Shown: one piece after another, positions 17,545-29,240 of the stretch
How the letters are laid out: each line of letters starts with the position of its first letter
Numbering within the stretch: the stretch's first letter is position 1
Source of the DNA: Pseudomonadota bacterium
GTDB lineage: Bacteria > Pseudomonadota > Alphaproteobacteria > Rhizobiales > Hyphomicrobiaceae
Reading direction: 5' to 3'
Assembly: GCA_023412805.1 (NCBI GenBank)
Contig: JAEZRM010000154.1
Location: forward strand, 1-64,000
DNA: 64,000 nucleotides
The notes under the pieces: model-generated
What the model saw: the letters and a program-made list of their open reading frames with translations, nothing else
Told to the model about the DNA's origin: nothing
Database searches by the model: none
Made by a program: the position numbers and the translations under genes

Positions 17545-18429
17545 TTATTCTTGAGCGCCACGGATCATTGTGTAGATGTGCGAGAAATCCATGCCGCCCT
17601 CGCCGGCGAGGTCATGCAGCGCATAGAGCTGCACCGCGAGCGCACCCATTGGGCTCGTCGCGCCGACAGATGCGGCAGCCGACTGCGCGAGCCTCAGGTC
17701 CTTGAGCATGAGCGCAAGCGCGAAGCCGGGCTTGTAGTCGTTATTCGAAGCCGCGCGCTTGGAGAGCCCTGAAACTGGACAATAACTCACGGCAGCCGTC
17801 GACTGGCCCGAGGACGTCGAAACCACATCGAACAGCGATTGAGCGGAAAGACCGAGACGCTCGGCGAGCGCGAAGCCTTCCGACGCGGCCACCATGTTGA
17901 TGCCGGCCATCATGTTGTTGCAGATCTTGGCTGCCTGTCCGAGCCCGGCGCCGCCGCAGTGCACGACCTTGCTGCCGACCTTCTCGAGAATCGGACGCGC
18001 GCGGGCGACGGCCTGATCCGTTCCGCCAAGCATCAGCGTGAGTGTCGCTGCCTTGGCGCCGACCGTACCACCTGAAACGGGCGCATCGACCACATCCAGA
18101 CCGCGCGCGGCCGCAATGGCGTGCGCTTCCTTCGCGCTCGCGACGTCGATCGTCGAGCAGTCGATCATCAGCGCGCCTGCGGGCACCGCCTCGATGATAT
18201 CGCGCCAGACGCTCAGCACATGCTTGCCCTGCGGCAGCATGGTGATCACGACATCGGCGCCCTTCACCGCATCCTGCGCGGACGCTGCGATCTGCACGCC
18301 TTCCTTCTCGGCCGCTGCACGCAGATCGGCAACGAGATCGAAGCCACGCACCTTGTGCTGACCCTTGACGAGGTTGCCCGACATCGGGCCGCCCATATTG
18401 CCAAGGCCGATGAATGCGATGTTCGCCAT
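17545..18429 (-). CDS. 3-hydroxyisobutyrate dehydrogenase family protein (downstream paralog)
   Basis: The protein has 294 residues and the beta-hydroxyacid dehydrogenase signature: FIGLGNMGGPMSGNLVKGQH for NAD binding, DAPVSGGTVGA for substrate binding, and GAGLGQAAKICNNMMAG with the catalytic Lys at about residue 172. The C-terminal half ends in KDLRLAQSAAASVGATSPMG. The family oxidises 3-hydroxyisobutyrate to methylmalonate semialdehyde in valine degradation. It lies 3 bases downstream of a second gene of identical length and similar sequence, pointing to tandem duplication. Confidence 0.9.
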   Translation of the reverse strand: MANIAFIGLGNMGGPMSGNLVKGQHKVRGFDLVADLRAAAEKEGVQIAASAQDAVKGADVVITMLPQGKHVLSVWRDIIEAVPAGALMIDCSTIDVASAKEAHAIAAARGLDVVDAPVSGGTVGAKAATLTLMLGGTDQAVARARPILEKVGSKVVHCGGAGLGQAAKICNNMMAGINMVAASEGFALAERLGLSAQSLFDVVSTSSGQSTAAVSYCPVSGLSKRAASNNDYKPGFALALMLKDLRLAQSAAASVGATSPMGALAVQLYALHDLAGEGGMDFSHIYTMIRGAQE

Positions 18430-18432
18430 GGC

Positions 18433-19317
18433 TCAGGCCTTCCCTTTGATCATGTTGATGATGCCAGAGAAGTCATCGCCGCCGTGACCCTGCGAGACAA
18501 ACAGGTTGTAGAGCTGGCTCGCTGCAGCCCCCATCGGCGTCGAAGCACCAGCGCCACGCGCCGCTTCCTGCGCGAGCCCGAGATCTTTCTGCATGAGCGC
18601 TGCCGCAAAGCCCGGCTTGTAGTGGTTGTTGGCAGGCGATGTCGGCACGGGACCAGGAACGGGGCAGTACGTGGTCACGGCCCAGCTCTGACCCGATGAG
18701 GTCGATGCGACATCGAAGAGCGCTTCGTGCGAGAGACCGAGCTTCTCCGCGAGATTGAAGGCCTCGCAGGTGCCGATCATGGTGATCGCCAGCATCATGT
18801 TGTTGCAGATCTTGGCCGACTGTCCGGCGCCCGGATCGCCGCAATGCACGACCTTCTTGCCGACGCCCGAAAGAATGGGCTGGCCTTTGGCGAAGGCGTC
18901 CTTCGTGCCACCGACCATCAGCGTGAGCGTCGCGCCTTCGGCACCGCCGACACCGCCGGAAACCGGCGCGTCGAGCGAGAGCATCCCCGCCTTCGCCGCC
19001 ATGTCGTGCGCCGCGCGCGCCGACGCGACGTCGATCGTCGAGCAGTCGATGAAGATCGTGCCGGGCTTTGCCGCGGACAGAAGACCGCTGCCCCACACGT
19101 CCAACACGTGCTTGCCGGCCGGCAGCATGGTGATGACGCAGTCGGCGTCCTTCGCAACGTCGAGTGCGCCATTGGCCTTCTCGACCTTGCGCGCCACGGC
19201 CTTCTCGACATTCGATGTCACGAGGTCGAAGCCGAGCACCTGATGGCCCGCCTTGACGAGATTGCCGGCCATGGGCAGGCCCATGTTGCCAAGGCCGATG
19301 AAGCCTATGCGTGCCAT
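18433..19317 (-). CDS. 3-hydroxyisobutyrate dehydrogenase family protein (upstream paralog)
   Basis: This is also 294 residues and built like its neighbour: FIGLGNMGLPMAGNLVKAGH, LDAPVSGGVGGAEGAT, and GAGQSAKICNNMMLA with the catalytic Lys. The C-terminus has KDLGLAQEAARGAGASTPMG. Both paralogs keep all catalytic residues, so both may be active, perhaps on different 3-hydroxyacids. The ATG at 19317 follows GGAGGAAACG; a longer open frame runs upstream across the FAD dehydrogenase but is a shadow. It is probably co-transcribed with the FAD dehydrogenase at 19362. Confidence 0.9.
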   Translation of the reverse strand: MARIGFIGLGNMGLPMAGNLVKAGHQVLGFDLVTSNVEKAVARKVEKANGALDVAKDADCVITMLPAGKHVLDVWGSGLLSAAKPGTIFIDCSTIDVASARAAHDMAAKAGMLSLDAPVSGGVGGAEGATLTLMVGGTKDAFAKGQPILSGVGKKVVHCGDPGAGQSAKICNNMMLAITMIGTCEAFNLAEKLGLSHEALFDVASTSSGQSWAVTTYCPVPGPVPTSPANNHYKPGFAAALMQKDLGLAQEAARGAGASTPMGAAASQLYNLFVSQGHGGDDFSGIINMIKGKA

Positions 19318-19361
19318 TTCGTTTCCTCCGCTTCTTGATTGCGATGAGCCGTTGCGTTCGC

Positions 19362-20804
19362 TCAGGCGCGCAGCACCTTGCCCGGATTCATGATGTTCTT
19401 GGGATCGAGCGCCATCTTCACGGCCGCCATCATGCCGATCTCGACAGGGCTCTTGTAGCGGTAGTTCTCTTCCATGCGCAGGCGGCCAATGCCGTGCTCG
19501 GCGCTGATCGATCCGCCGAGCGACACGACGATGTCGTGCACGATCTTGTTCATGCTCGGGTATTCGGCATGGAACCGCTCGTAGGTCCAATCCGCAGGGC
19601 GGATCGGATTGTAATGCAGGTTGCCGTCACCGACATGCCCGAAGCAGCAATGGCGCACGCCGGGGTATGCCTCCTCGACGGCCGCATCAGCCTTCTCGAT
19701 GAACTCCGGAATGCGAGAGAGCGGCACCGAGATGTCATGCGCGATCGAACCGCCGGCCGACTTCTGCGCCTCGGCAAGATCCTCGCGCATCTTCCAGAGC
19801 TTGCGCGCCTGCTCGCCGGAGGTCGTGATCATGGCATCACGCACGAGACCGCTCTCCATGGCCGCGCCGAGCGCATCGGCAAGCGGACCATTGAGCGTGC
19901 CGGGCTCGCCCTGGCCCGCGACCTCCATAAGCACGTACCATGGATGGACGCTCGGCATGGGATCGCTGTGGCCCGGCACGCCTGCCAGCAGCAGGTCGAC
20001 GATCTGGCGGCGCAGAAGCTCGAAGGCCGAGATGGATTCGCCGAGCTTGCCGCGCAGGACGGAGAGCAGCTCGACGGCCGCTGCCGGGCTCTCCACGCCG
20101 ATGTAGGCGCTGATCGAATCGGATGGCTTCGGGAAGAGTCGCAGCGTCGCGCCCGTGATGATCCCGAGCGTGCCTTCGGCGCCGATGAAGAGCTGCTTCA
20201 TGTCGTAGCCGGTGTTGTCCTTGCGGAGCCCACGCAGGCCATTCCAGATCTCGCCGTTCGCCAGCACGACTTCGAGGCCGAGAACGAGCGCGCGCGTATT
20301 GCCGTAGCGCAGGACCTGATTGCCGCCGGCGTTGGTCGAGATGTTGCCGCCGATCTGGCAGGAGCCTTCCGCACCAAGGCTCAGCGGGAAAAGGCGATTG
20401 GCATCCGACGCCGCCTGCTGGATTTCCTTGAGGATGACGCCCGCGTCGACAGTGATCGTATCGTTCGCCGTGTCGATGCCGCGAATGCGCTTCATGCGCT
20501 GCGTCGAAATGATGACTTCGCTCATGTCATCATGCGGCTGGCTGGCACCCGTCAGACCGGTAATGCCGCCCTGCGGAACGATGGCCGTACCAGTCTCAGC
20601 GCAAACCCGGACGAGTGCCGAAACCTCCTCGGCATTCGCGGGACGCAGGACGAGCGGTGCATTGCCCTCCCAGATGCCCCGCCACGCACGGCAGTAAGGC
20701 GCGATATCCGAGGGATCATCTATCGCACCGGCTGGTCCGACGACACTCTTGAGGCGCTCAAGAACATCGCTTCCCACCTGAGCCCGCCGTGTCATCGTCG
20801 CCAT
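19362..20804 (-). CDS. FAD-linked oxidase, D-2-hydroxyacid (glycolate/D-lactate/2-hydroxyglutarate) dehydrogenase family
   Basis: This 480-residue flavoenzyme has an N-terminal FAD_binding_4 (PCMH) domain, with PLVLRPANAEEVSALVRVCA, VPQGGITGLTGASQP and SLGAEGSCQIGGNISTNAGG. The C-terminal FAD-oxidase domain carries the family motifs CCFGHVGDGNLHYN and GGSISAEHGIGRLR, ending in ALDPKNIMNPGKVLRA. The group includes GlcD, D-lactate and D-2-hydroxyglutarate dehydrogenases, which pass electrons to quinone or ETF. There is no GlcE or GlcF gene here. It is the first gene of the minus-strand run down to 16907. Confidence 0.9.
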   Translation of the reverse strand: MATMTRRAQVGSDVLERLKSVVGPAGAIDDPSDIAPYCRAWRGIWEGNAPLVLRPANAEEVSALVRVCAETGTAIVPQGGITGLTGASQPHDDMSEVIISTQRMKRIRGIDTANDTITVDAGVILKEIQQAASDANRLFPLSLGAEGSCQIGGNISTNAGGNQVLRYGNTRALVLGLEVVLANGEIWNGLRGLRKDNTGYDMKQLFIGAEGTLGIITGATLRLFPKPSDSISAYIGVESPAAAVELLSVLRGKLGESISAFELLRRQIVDLLLAGVPGHSDPMPSVHPWYVLMEVAGQGEPGTLNGPLADALGAAMESGLVRDAMITTSGEQARKLWKMREDLAEAQKSAGGSIAHDISVPLSRIPEFIEKADAAVEEAYPGVRHCCFGHVGDGNLHYNPIRPADWTYERFHAEYPSMNKIVHDIVVSLGGSISAEHGIGRLRMEENYRYKSPVEIGMMAAVKMALDPKNIMNPGKVLRA

Positions 20805-20949
20805 GCCCGTACTGTCTCCGCTTTCAATCGAGAATGCGGCGGCACATTAGCAGCACGGCAAGCAGCGGCAAACGTAACGGACCTGATCATGACGGTCCGC
20901 ATGGGCCCTAAGCGTACAGCGCACGGCGCCGCTATTCGCCAACGGAAAC

Positions 20950-20976
20950 GGCCGGCCGACGGATTGTCGACCGGCC
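20950..20976 (-). terminator. Probable terminator of the His-rich exported protein gene
   Basis: An 11-bp inverted repeat with one mismatch (20950-20960 with 20966-20976) lies 20 nt past the stop at 20996. On the minus strand it is followed by GTTTCCGTT, a weak T-rich tail. Confidence 0.5.
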
Positions 20977-20995
20977 ATCCGTTTAGGCTGCAGCG

Positions 20996-21301
20996 TTAGC
21001 GGTAGTGCCGCCGGTGATACCGGTACGACCAGCCGCCATGGTATGGCCGAACGTAACGGTAGTGCGGCCTCACATAGCGGCGCGGAGCACGGTAGTGGCG
21101 CCAGCGCACCACCGGGCGATGTCGCCAGTGATGGCGATGATAGTGACGGCGATGGCGATAGCCATAGCCGGTAGTCTGCACAAGACTAGTTCCAGCCTCG
21201 GTGCTCTTTGGCACCGTAATAGGAGCTGCTTGCGCTGTAACAGCGCCGCCCACCAGTGTAATAAAACCACCAATTACTGCTGCCAGAAGAGTTCGTTTCA
21301 T
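20996..21301 (-). CDS. Small exported His/Arg/Tyr-rich protein
   Basis: This 101-residue protein has a clear signal peptide (MKRTLLAAVIGGFITLVGGA, cleaved near AQA at residue 25). The mature part, from about residue 45, is almost entirely His, Arg and Tyr (for example YGYRHRRHYHRHHWRHRPVV). Such short exported proteins are frequent in Hyphomicrobiales. The His density suggests metal or polyanion binding, which is inference only. The ATG at 21301 is preceded by GGAGTGAAAG. A likely terminator follows. Confidence 0.8.
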   Translation of the reverse strand: MKRTLLAAVIGGFITLVGGAVTAQAAPITVPKSTEAGTSLVQTTGYGYRHRRHYHRHHWRHRPVVRWRHYRAPRRYVRPHYRYVRPYHGGWSYRYHRRHYR

Positions 21302-21633
21302 CTTTCACTCCTGCGTAGCCCTGCGTTCTCCCAGCGCTGATACGAAGATTATTCGAGTGCATGTGAACCCAGGCTGAATTACTTGTTCATCTCCCCGCTA
21401 GACACTTGACACAGAAGGCATGTTCCGCCCGCGCTTCCGCCACATTGTTGCCCGCAAATCGACGCTGCTTTAAGGGCACTTCGAGGGGAGATTCGGTCGC
21501 CTGACCTTGTTTCTTGCCGACAGACGCGGAGGCCGGGTTCCGTGAGGGCAACGACGGGCACAGCACGTGCGAGATTGGCTGCGCGCCGCAATCTCGGCGG
21601 TAGCGATAGACCTCGCACGCGGCGACGGCACGC
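21302..21633. other. 332-bp intergenic region, no gene seen
   Basis: The region separates the His-rich protein gene and the divergent kinase gene and must hold both promoters. Open frames here lack ribosome sites and family similarity. I see no RNA gene or convincing operator. Confidence 0.5.
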
Positions 21634-24009
21634 ATGACGAACCTTGCCGCATTGCCCGAAGGGACGCGTCTCGCGGAGGACTACCGCATCGAGCGTGTGC
21701 TTGGCGCCGGGGGCTTCGGCATTACGTATCTCGCCGAGGAAGTCCCGCTCGCGCGCATGGTGACGATCAAGGAGTATTTCCCGGTCGATTTCGCCATTCG
21801 CGACGCGAAGCAGGGCGCGCAGCCCCGTTCGCAGGATTGTACGGGCGACTACCAGTGGGGCCTCGACCGCTTCCTCGACGAAGCGCGCACGCTCGCCAGA
21901 TTCGATCATCCGAACATTGTCCGCGTGTACCGCTTTTTCCGGGAAGCCAACTCCGGCTTCATCGTGCTGCACTACGAAGACGGCAAGAGCTTCAAGGCCT
22001 GGCTCAAGGCACTCGGCCGGGCGCCACGCCAGCACGAGCTCGACCGCGTCGTGCCACCCCTGCTGGACGCGCTGTCACTGATCCACGCGTCGGACTTCCT
22101 CCACCGCGACATCGCGCCGGACAACATCATCATCCGCAATGACGGCTCACCCGTCATGATCGACTTCGGCTCGGCGCGGAGCGACATCGCCCAGCACTCA
22201 CGCACCGTGTCGGCGCTCGTGAAGCCGGGCTACAGCCCCTATGAGCAGTACGCCACCAACGCGCGCCAGCAGGGCCCTTGGACGGACATCTACTCGCTCG
22301 GGGCGACGCTCTATCAGGCCGTGACGGGGAAGCGCCCTCCGGACGCCCCCTCCCGCATGGTGGCCGATGAAATGGTGCCTGCGCGCGACGCGGCCATCAG
22401 CTCGTATCGGCCGGGCTTCCTCGCTGCGATCGATGCCGCGCTGGCTCTCGACATCACGGCTCGGCCGCGCTCGATCGACGTCTGGCGCAAGCAGCTCATG
22501 GCTCCGCCCGGCAAACCGGAAGAGGCAGCAGAAGCTGCTCCGCCTCCCGTCGAACCGGCGAAGGTTCGTACGGCGGACAGCGCGCCATCCAAGCCCAAAG
22601 CGAAGCCAGCGCCCAAACCGAAGGAGAGCGAACCGGCCGCCGTCCCGAAAATCATCAAGGAAGCGAAGGAGGCCAAGAAATCCGCGGCGAAGGCCGATGG
22701 CGACGTCGCATTGGACACACCGCCCGCCGAGGCATCGAATCGCCCGATTTCCTCAGGAAAAGTTGCGGCAATCTTCAGCGAGTGGCGCGCGCGGCGCGCC
22801 GAGGCCAAGGCGAACGCGCCAGCAAGGGAACCCATCGCACCGCCGCCAGTAAAGCAAGCAGTGAAAGCCAGTGCCGCCCCTGCGGCTGTCGCCGTCGTCC
22901 AGGCGCCAGCGAAAGCCAATCTGCCGGTCCCTGTACCGCGTCGCAATCCAAAGGCCATGAAAACAAAGAAAAAGAGCCGCTGGTGGCGCCCGCTTCTCGT
23001 GAAGGCCATGATCGGCTTCGGGGTGGCTTGGCTGGCCGTCAGCTATCAGAACGCACCGCCGCGCTCCGAGCGCCAGGGCGCTGGCACGATCACGAGCGGC
23101 CAGATCGCTTCGCCGCAGGTCGGCGAGATCAATGGCCACAAGGGCGGCACCACAAGCGTCGGCCACACGTCAGATGGACGCTTCATCGTCACCACAGGCG
23201 AGGACGCCACTCTCAAGATCTGGCACAGCAGCACGCGCACACTTTTCCGCAGCATCGACCTCGATGCCGGCGCTGCGACATCACTTGCCGTCGGCCCCAC
23301 ACGCGCCGTGGCAGGGCACAAGGGCGGACGCGTCACGCTATGGGATCTCGAGTACGGCCTGCGCGTCGCGGCTTTCAAGCGCAACGAGGCCGACATCTGG
23401 TCCGTGGCCTTCGCCGGCTCGCCCGAGCGCATACTCGCCGCCGGAAACGACGGCAAGCTCACGCTGATGGATGCGCGCACGCCCGTTTTGCCGGTCCACG
23501 TGTTCGATGGCCACGAAAATGCCGTGCAGGCCGTTACTTTCTCGGCGCCGCGCAACCTCATTGCTTCGGGCGGCGCCGACCGCACGGTCCGCACGTGGAA
23601 TGCCGAGACGCTGGTGCAGGCGCGCGCCTTTAGCGGCCATCGCGAGCCTATCGCCACCCTCACTTTTGCCCCTGACGGACGCCGGCTCGCCTCGGGCGAC
23701 GCCGCCGGCAATGTCCGCATCTGGTCGATGATAACGCGCCGCGTCGAACGCTCGCTCCAGGCCCACCAGGGAACCGCGGCCGCCCTCGCCTTTTCGGGTG
23801 ACGGGCGCTGGCTCGCCACGGCCGGCAGCGACGGGCGCGTGCGCCTCTGGGACGTGACACGGCACCGGCCGCCGCGCACCTTTGTTGGACACGCTGGCGA
23901 GGTGCGCGCGCTGAGCTTCGCCCCGGACGGGGCAACGCTGGCTTCGGCAGGGGCCGATGGGGTGGTCCGCCTCTGGTCCACGGCGTTCATGGCCCGCAGC
24001 GGCTCGTGA
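21634..24009 (+). CDS. Membrane-anchored Ser/Thr protein kinase with WD40 repeats
   Basis: This is a 791-residue fusion. An N-terminal Hanks-type kinase domain (about residues 12-285) has the glycine loop VLGAGGFGITYLAEEV, ATP-binding Lys46 (MVTIKEYFPV), catalytic Asp159 in FLHRDIAPDNIIIRN and Asp177 in IDFGSAR. A long Pro/Ala/Lys-rich linker (about 285-445) leads to a single membrane segment at about 450-470. Seven WD40 repeats then fill residues 485-790, ending repeatedly in patterns such as TVRTWNAE and RVRLWDV. One membrane span would put the propeller in the periplasm if the kinase is cytoplasmic. The family occurs in Hyphomicrobiales; targets are unknown. The ribosome site is weak. It lies directly upstream of dnaN. 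Confidence 0.88.
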   Translation: MTNLAALPEGTRLAEDYRIERVLGAGGFGITYLAEEVPLARMVTIKEYFPVDFAIRDAKQGAQPRSQDCTGDYQWGLDRFLDEARTLARFDHPNIVRVYRFFREANSGFIVLHYEDGKSFKAWLKALGRAPRQHELDRVVPPLLDALSLIHASDFLHRDIAPDNIIIRNDGSPVMIDFGSARSDIAQHSRTVSALVKPGYSPYEQYATNARQQGPWTDIYSLGATLYQAVTGKRPPDAPSRMVADEMVPARDAAISSYRPGFLAAIDAALALDITARPRSIDVWRKQLMAPPGKPEEAAEAAPPPVEPAKVRTADSAPSKPKAKPAPKPKESEPAAVPKIIKEAKEAKKSAAKADGDVALDTPPAEASNRPISSGKVAAIFSEWRARRAEAKANAPAREPIAPPPVKQAVKASAAPAAVAVVQAPAKANLPVPVPRRNPKAMKTKKKSRWWRPLLVKAMIGFGVAWLAVSYQNAPPRSERQGAGTITSGQIASPQVGEINGHKGGTTSVGHTSDGRFIVTTGEDATLKIWHSSTRTLFRSIDLDAGAATSLAVGPTRAVAGHKGGRVTLWDLEYGLRVAAFKRNEADIWSVAFAGSPERILAAGNDGKLTLMDARTPVLPVHVFDGHENAVQAVTFSAPRNLIASGGADRTVRTWNAETLVQARAFSGHREPIATLTFAPDGRRLASGDAAGNVRIWSMITRRVERSLQAHQGTAAALAFSGDGRWLATAGSDGRVRLWDVTRHRPPRTFVGHAGEVRALSFAPDGATLASAGADGVVRLWSTAFMARSGS

Positions 24010-24203
24010 GAACCGGTCCAGGTCGCCTCAGCGCCCCGTGACAAACGTGCCGTTTTGCTTGCCAAACGGGCCTGGGAAGTCCAAGTTTGAGCCACAACGA
24101 ATCGTGGCGGGCTCGGCATACAAAACATGTGCGTCGGGGGTTTTGCTGTCTCCGTACCCAGGCCACGGGCGTACGATGCGACGTTTGTCAGGTGGGATTC
24201 AAA

Positions 24204-25322
24204 ATGCGGTTTGTCATTGAACGTGGCGACCTTCTGCGCGCACTCGGGCACGTCGCGAGCGTCGTCGAAAAACGCACGACGATCCCGATCCTGTCCAATG
24301 TGCTGCTTCGCGCCAATGCCGAGGGCCTCCAGCTCAAGGCGACCGACCTCGAGCGCGAGGTCGTCGAGAGCGTCTCCGCGAATGTCGCGACACCGGGCGC
24401 CGTGACCGTCCCCGCACACATGCTCCACGATATCGTGCGCAAGCTCCCCGATGGCGTCCAGATCCGCATCGAACGCGAACCGGAGCGCGAGCGCGTCTCG
24501 ATCATCGCCGGCCATGCGCGCTTTGCCCTGCAGGCGCTGCCGGCCGATGATTTTCCCGATCTCGCGGCCGGGCAGATGTCGCACAGCTTCGAGATCGCCT
24601 CGGGCGACCTCAAGCGCCTCATCGAGAAGACGCGCTTTGCCATCTCGACGGAAGAGACGCGCTATTACCTCAACGGCATCTACCTGCACCCCGCCAAGGC
24701 CGACGGCAAGCCATGCCTGCGTGCCGTTGCGACGGACGGCCACCGGCTTGCGCAGTTCGACCTTCCCCAGCCAGGCGGCGTCGACGGGATGCCGGGCATC
24801 ATCATCCCACGCAAGACCGTGCATGAGCTCTATCGCTTGATCGAAGCGAGCGACGCGCCGGTTCGCGTCGAGGTCTCGCCAGCCAAGGTGCGCGTCGAGA
24901 TCGGCCCGATCACCATGACGTCGAAGCTCGTCGACGGCACATTCCCCGACTATGGCCGCGTCATTCCGCAGTCGAATGACAAGGTGCTCGAGGTTTCGAG
25001 CCAGGTGTTCATGGGTGCCGTCGACCGCGTCTCGACGATCGCTAGCGAACGCGTGCGCGCCGTGAAGCTGAACATCGCGCCAGGCAAGCTCGTGCTCTCC
25101 GTGAACAATCCGGACGGCGGCAGCGCGACCGAAGAAGTCGAGGCGCAGTTCTCGGCACCGGCCATGGAGATCGGCTTCAACGCGCGCTATCTGCTCGATA
25201 TTTCGGGCCAGCTCGAAAGCGACTCGCTGAAGTTCCTGCTCTCGGATCCGGGCTCACCGACGATCCTCAAGGATGTCGGCGACGAGAGCGCCCTTTACGT
25301 CCTGATGCCGATGCGAGTGTGA
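24204..25322 (+). CDS. dnaN: DNA polymerase III subunit beta (sliding clamp)
   Basis: The clamp is 372 residues, the normal bacterial length, with the three tandem clamp domains. The N-terminus MRFVIERGDLLRALGHVASV, PILSNVLLRANAEGLQLKAT and the terminal ESALYVLMPMRV are typical; the last residues form the hydrophobic peptide-binding pocket edge. It confers processivity on DNA polymerase III and recruits repair polymerases and Hda. The ATG at 24204 matches the family start. The recF GTG overlaps its stop codon (GTGTGA), so the two are translationally coupled. Confidence 0.97.
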   Translation: MRFVIERGDLLRALGHVASVVEKRTTIPILSNVLLRANAEGLQLKATDLEREVVESVSANVATPGAVTVPAHMLHDIVRKLPDGVQIRIEREPERERVSIIAGHARFALQALPADDFPDLAAGQMSHSFEIASGDLKRLIEKTRFAISTEETRYYLNGIYLHPAKADGKPCLRAVATDGHRLAQFDLPQPGGVDGMPGIIIPRKTVHELYRLIEASDAPVRVEVSPAKVRVEIGPITMTSKLVDGTFPDYGRVIPQSNDKVLEVSSQVFMGAVDRVSTIASERVRAVKLNIAPGKLVLSVNNPDGGSATEEVEAQFSAPAMEIGFNARYLLDISGQLESDSLKFLLSDPGSPTILKDVGDESALYVLMPMRV

Positions 25323-26515
25323 CGACACACGAAGGCATGGCTAAAGTTTCCGGTATGGATTCGCCAAACGCGGGCGCACGCGTGTGGGTGGAGCGCCTGA
25401 CGCTCACCGATTTCCGCAATCACACGCGCTTCTCGCAGACATTCGATGCGCGCCCTGTCGTGCTGACCGGACCGAACGGCGCCGGCAAGACCAATCTCAT
25501 CGAGGCCATCTCGCTGCTGGCGCCGGGCCAGGGCCTGAGGCGCGCGCCCTATCCCGAGATTGCACGGCGCGGCGCGGACGCCTGGGCCGTGGCTGCGCGC
25601 GTGCACACGCCGATCGGGCCGGTAGACATCGGCACGGGCCTGACGGGTGTCAGCGCAGCTTCCAACCGCACGGGCCGCACAGTCCGGATCGATGGCGAAC
25701 AACAGAGCGGCTCCGGCGTGCTGGCGGACTACGTCGAGATGGTCTGGCTCACGCCCGCGATGGACGGCCTCTTCACAGGCGCGGGTGGTGATCGCCGCCG
25801 CTTTCTCGACCGCATGATCCTCTGCTTCGATCCGGGCTATCGCACGCGCGTCAATCACTTCGAGCGTGCCATGGCGCAGCGCAATCGCCTGCTTGAAGAG
25901 GGCGTGCGCGAGAATGCACGCCTCGAAGGCCTCGAGATCGTCATGGCGGAGACGGGCGTCGCCATGGCCGCTGCGCGCGCGCAGACGGTCGCGGCCCTCG
26001 CCACCATGATCGAGGCGCGGCGCGACCGCACAACGGCGTCCGCATTCCCCTGGGCGAAGCTCGAACTGGAAGGCGCGCTCGAAGCGGCGCTGGCCGAGCG
26101 GCCGGCCGTCGAGGTCGAGGATGCCTATGCACGTACGCTCGCTAATGTCCGAGAGCGCGATCGCGGCGCCGGCCGTGCACTGGACGGCCCCCATCGCAGC
26201 GACCTCGTGGTCGGCCATGGTCCGAAGGATGCGCCCGCACGGCAGTGCTCGACGGGTGAGCAGAAGGCGCTCCTGGTCGGCCTGATCCTGGCCCATGCCG
26301 AGCTGATGGCCGAGCGCCGGCAGGGCGCCGCCCCCATCCTGCTGCTCGACGAGATCGCTGCCCATCTCGATGCATCACGCCGCGCGGCCCTCTTCGACGA
26401 GATCGTCGCGATCGGCACCCAGGCCTGGATGACAGGTACGGACAGCGAGGCTTTCTCGGCCCTCGGCGAACGTGCGCAGAGGCTCACTTTGGGCGAACTC
26501 GGAACCCCTCAGTAA
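25319..26515 (+). CDS. recF: DNA replication/repair protein RecF
   Basis: RecF is an SMC-like ATPase that, with RecO and RecR, loads RecA at gaps. The 398-residue protein shows VERLTLTDFRNHTRFSQTF, Walker A GPNGAGKTN, the signature region CSTGEQKALLVGLILAHAEL, and Walker B ILLLDEIAAHLD. Three starts are possible: GTG 25319 (overlapping the dnaN stop), ATG 25337 and ATG 25355. ATG 25337 has a purine tract only 1 nt away, which is too close, so the coupled GTG was taken, with moderate confidence in the exact start. Confidence 0.93.
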   Translation: MTTHEGMAKVSGMDSPNAGARVWVERLTLTDFRNHTRFSQTFDARPVVLTGPNGAGKTNLIEAISLLAPGQGLRRAPYPEIARRGADAWAVAARVHTPIGPVDIGTGLTGVSAASNRTGRTVRIDGEQQSGSGVLADYVEMVWLTPAMDGLFTGAGGDRRRFLDRMILCFDPGYRTRVNHFERAMAQRNRLLEEGVRENARLEGLEIVMAETGVAMAAARAQTVAALATMIEARRDRTTASAFPWAKLELEGALEAALAERPAVEVEDAYARTLANVRERDRGAGRALDGPHRSDLVVGHGPKDAPARQCSTGEQKALLVGLILAHAELMAERRQGAAPILLLDEIAAHLDASRRAALFDEIVAIGTQAWMTGTDSEAFSALGERAQRLTLGELGTPQ

Positions 26516-26678
26516 GGGTTAGCCCGCATACACGCAGCGATGGCGATATAAGCATTTGATTTTGCGATGTTTTTATCGCTGGAAATCATGTCGCAGCAAC
26601 GACGATTTCGCACCCGTATCAACCGCACTTGTGCTATAAGAATCTGCAACAATTTCAGGCCTCCAGGACACCTTTGAC

Positions 26679-29135
<2,457 letters not shown>

Positions 29136-29240
29136 CGGTTCTTCCCGCATTGACGAGACTGTTTTGCTCTCCCGCGCGTTGCTGATCGCAGTTACAGTGC
29201 GCGTGGGGGATCAACACAACCAGTGACAGGGGGGTCTGTC

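Noticed and set aside
1..20000. Search for a response regulator paired with the histidine kinase at 4466
   Set aside because: No receiver domain is encoded nearby, so the kinase is described as an orphan.
24026..24090. Stem-like sequence after the kinase gene considered as a terminator
   Set aside because: CCGTTT...AAACGG can pair, but no T-run follows and the arms are short.
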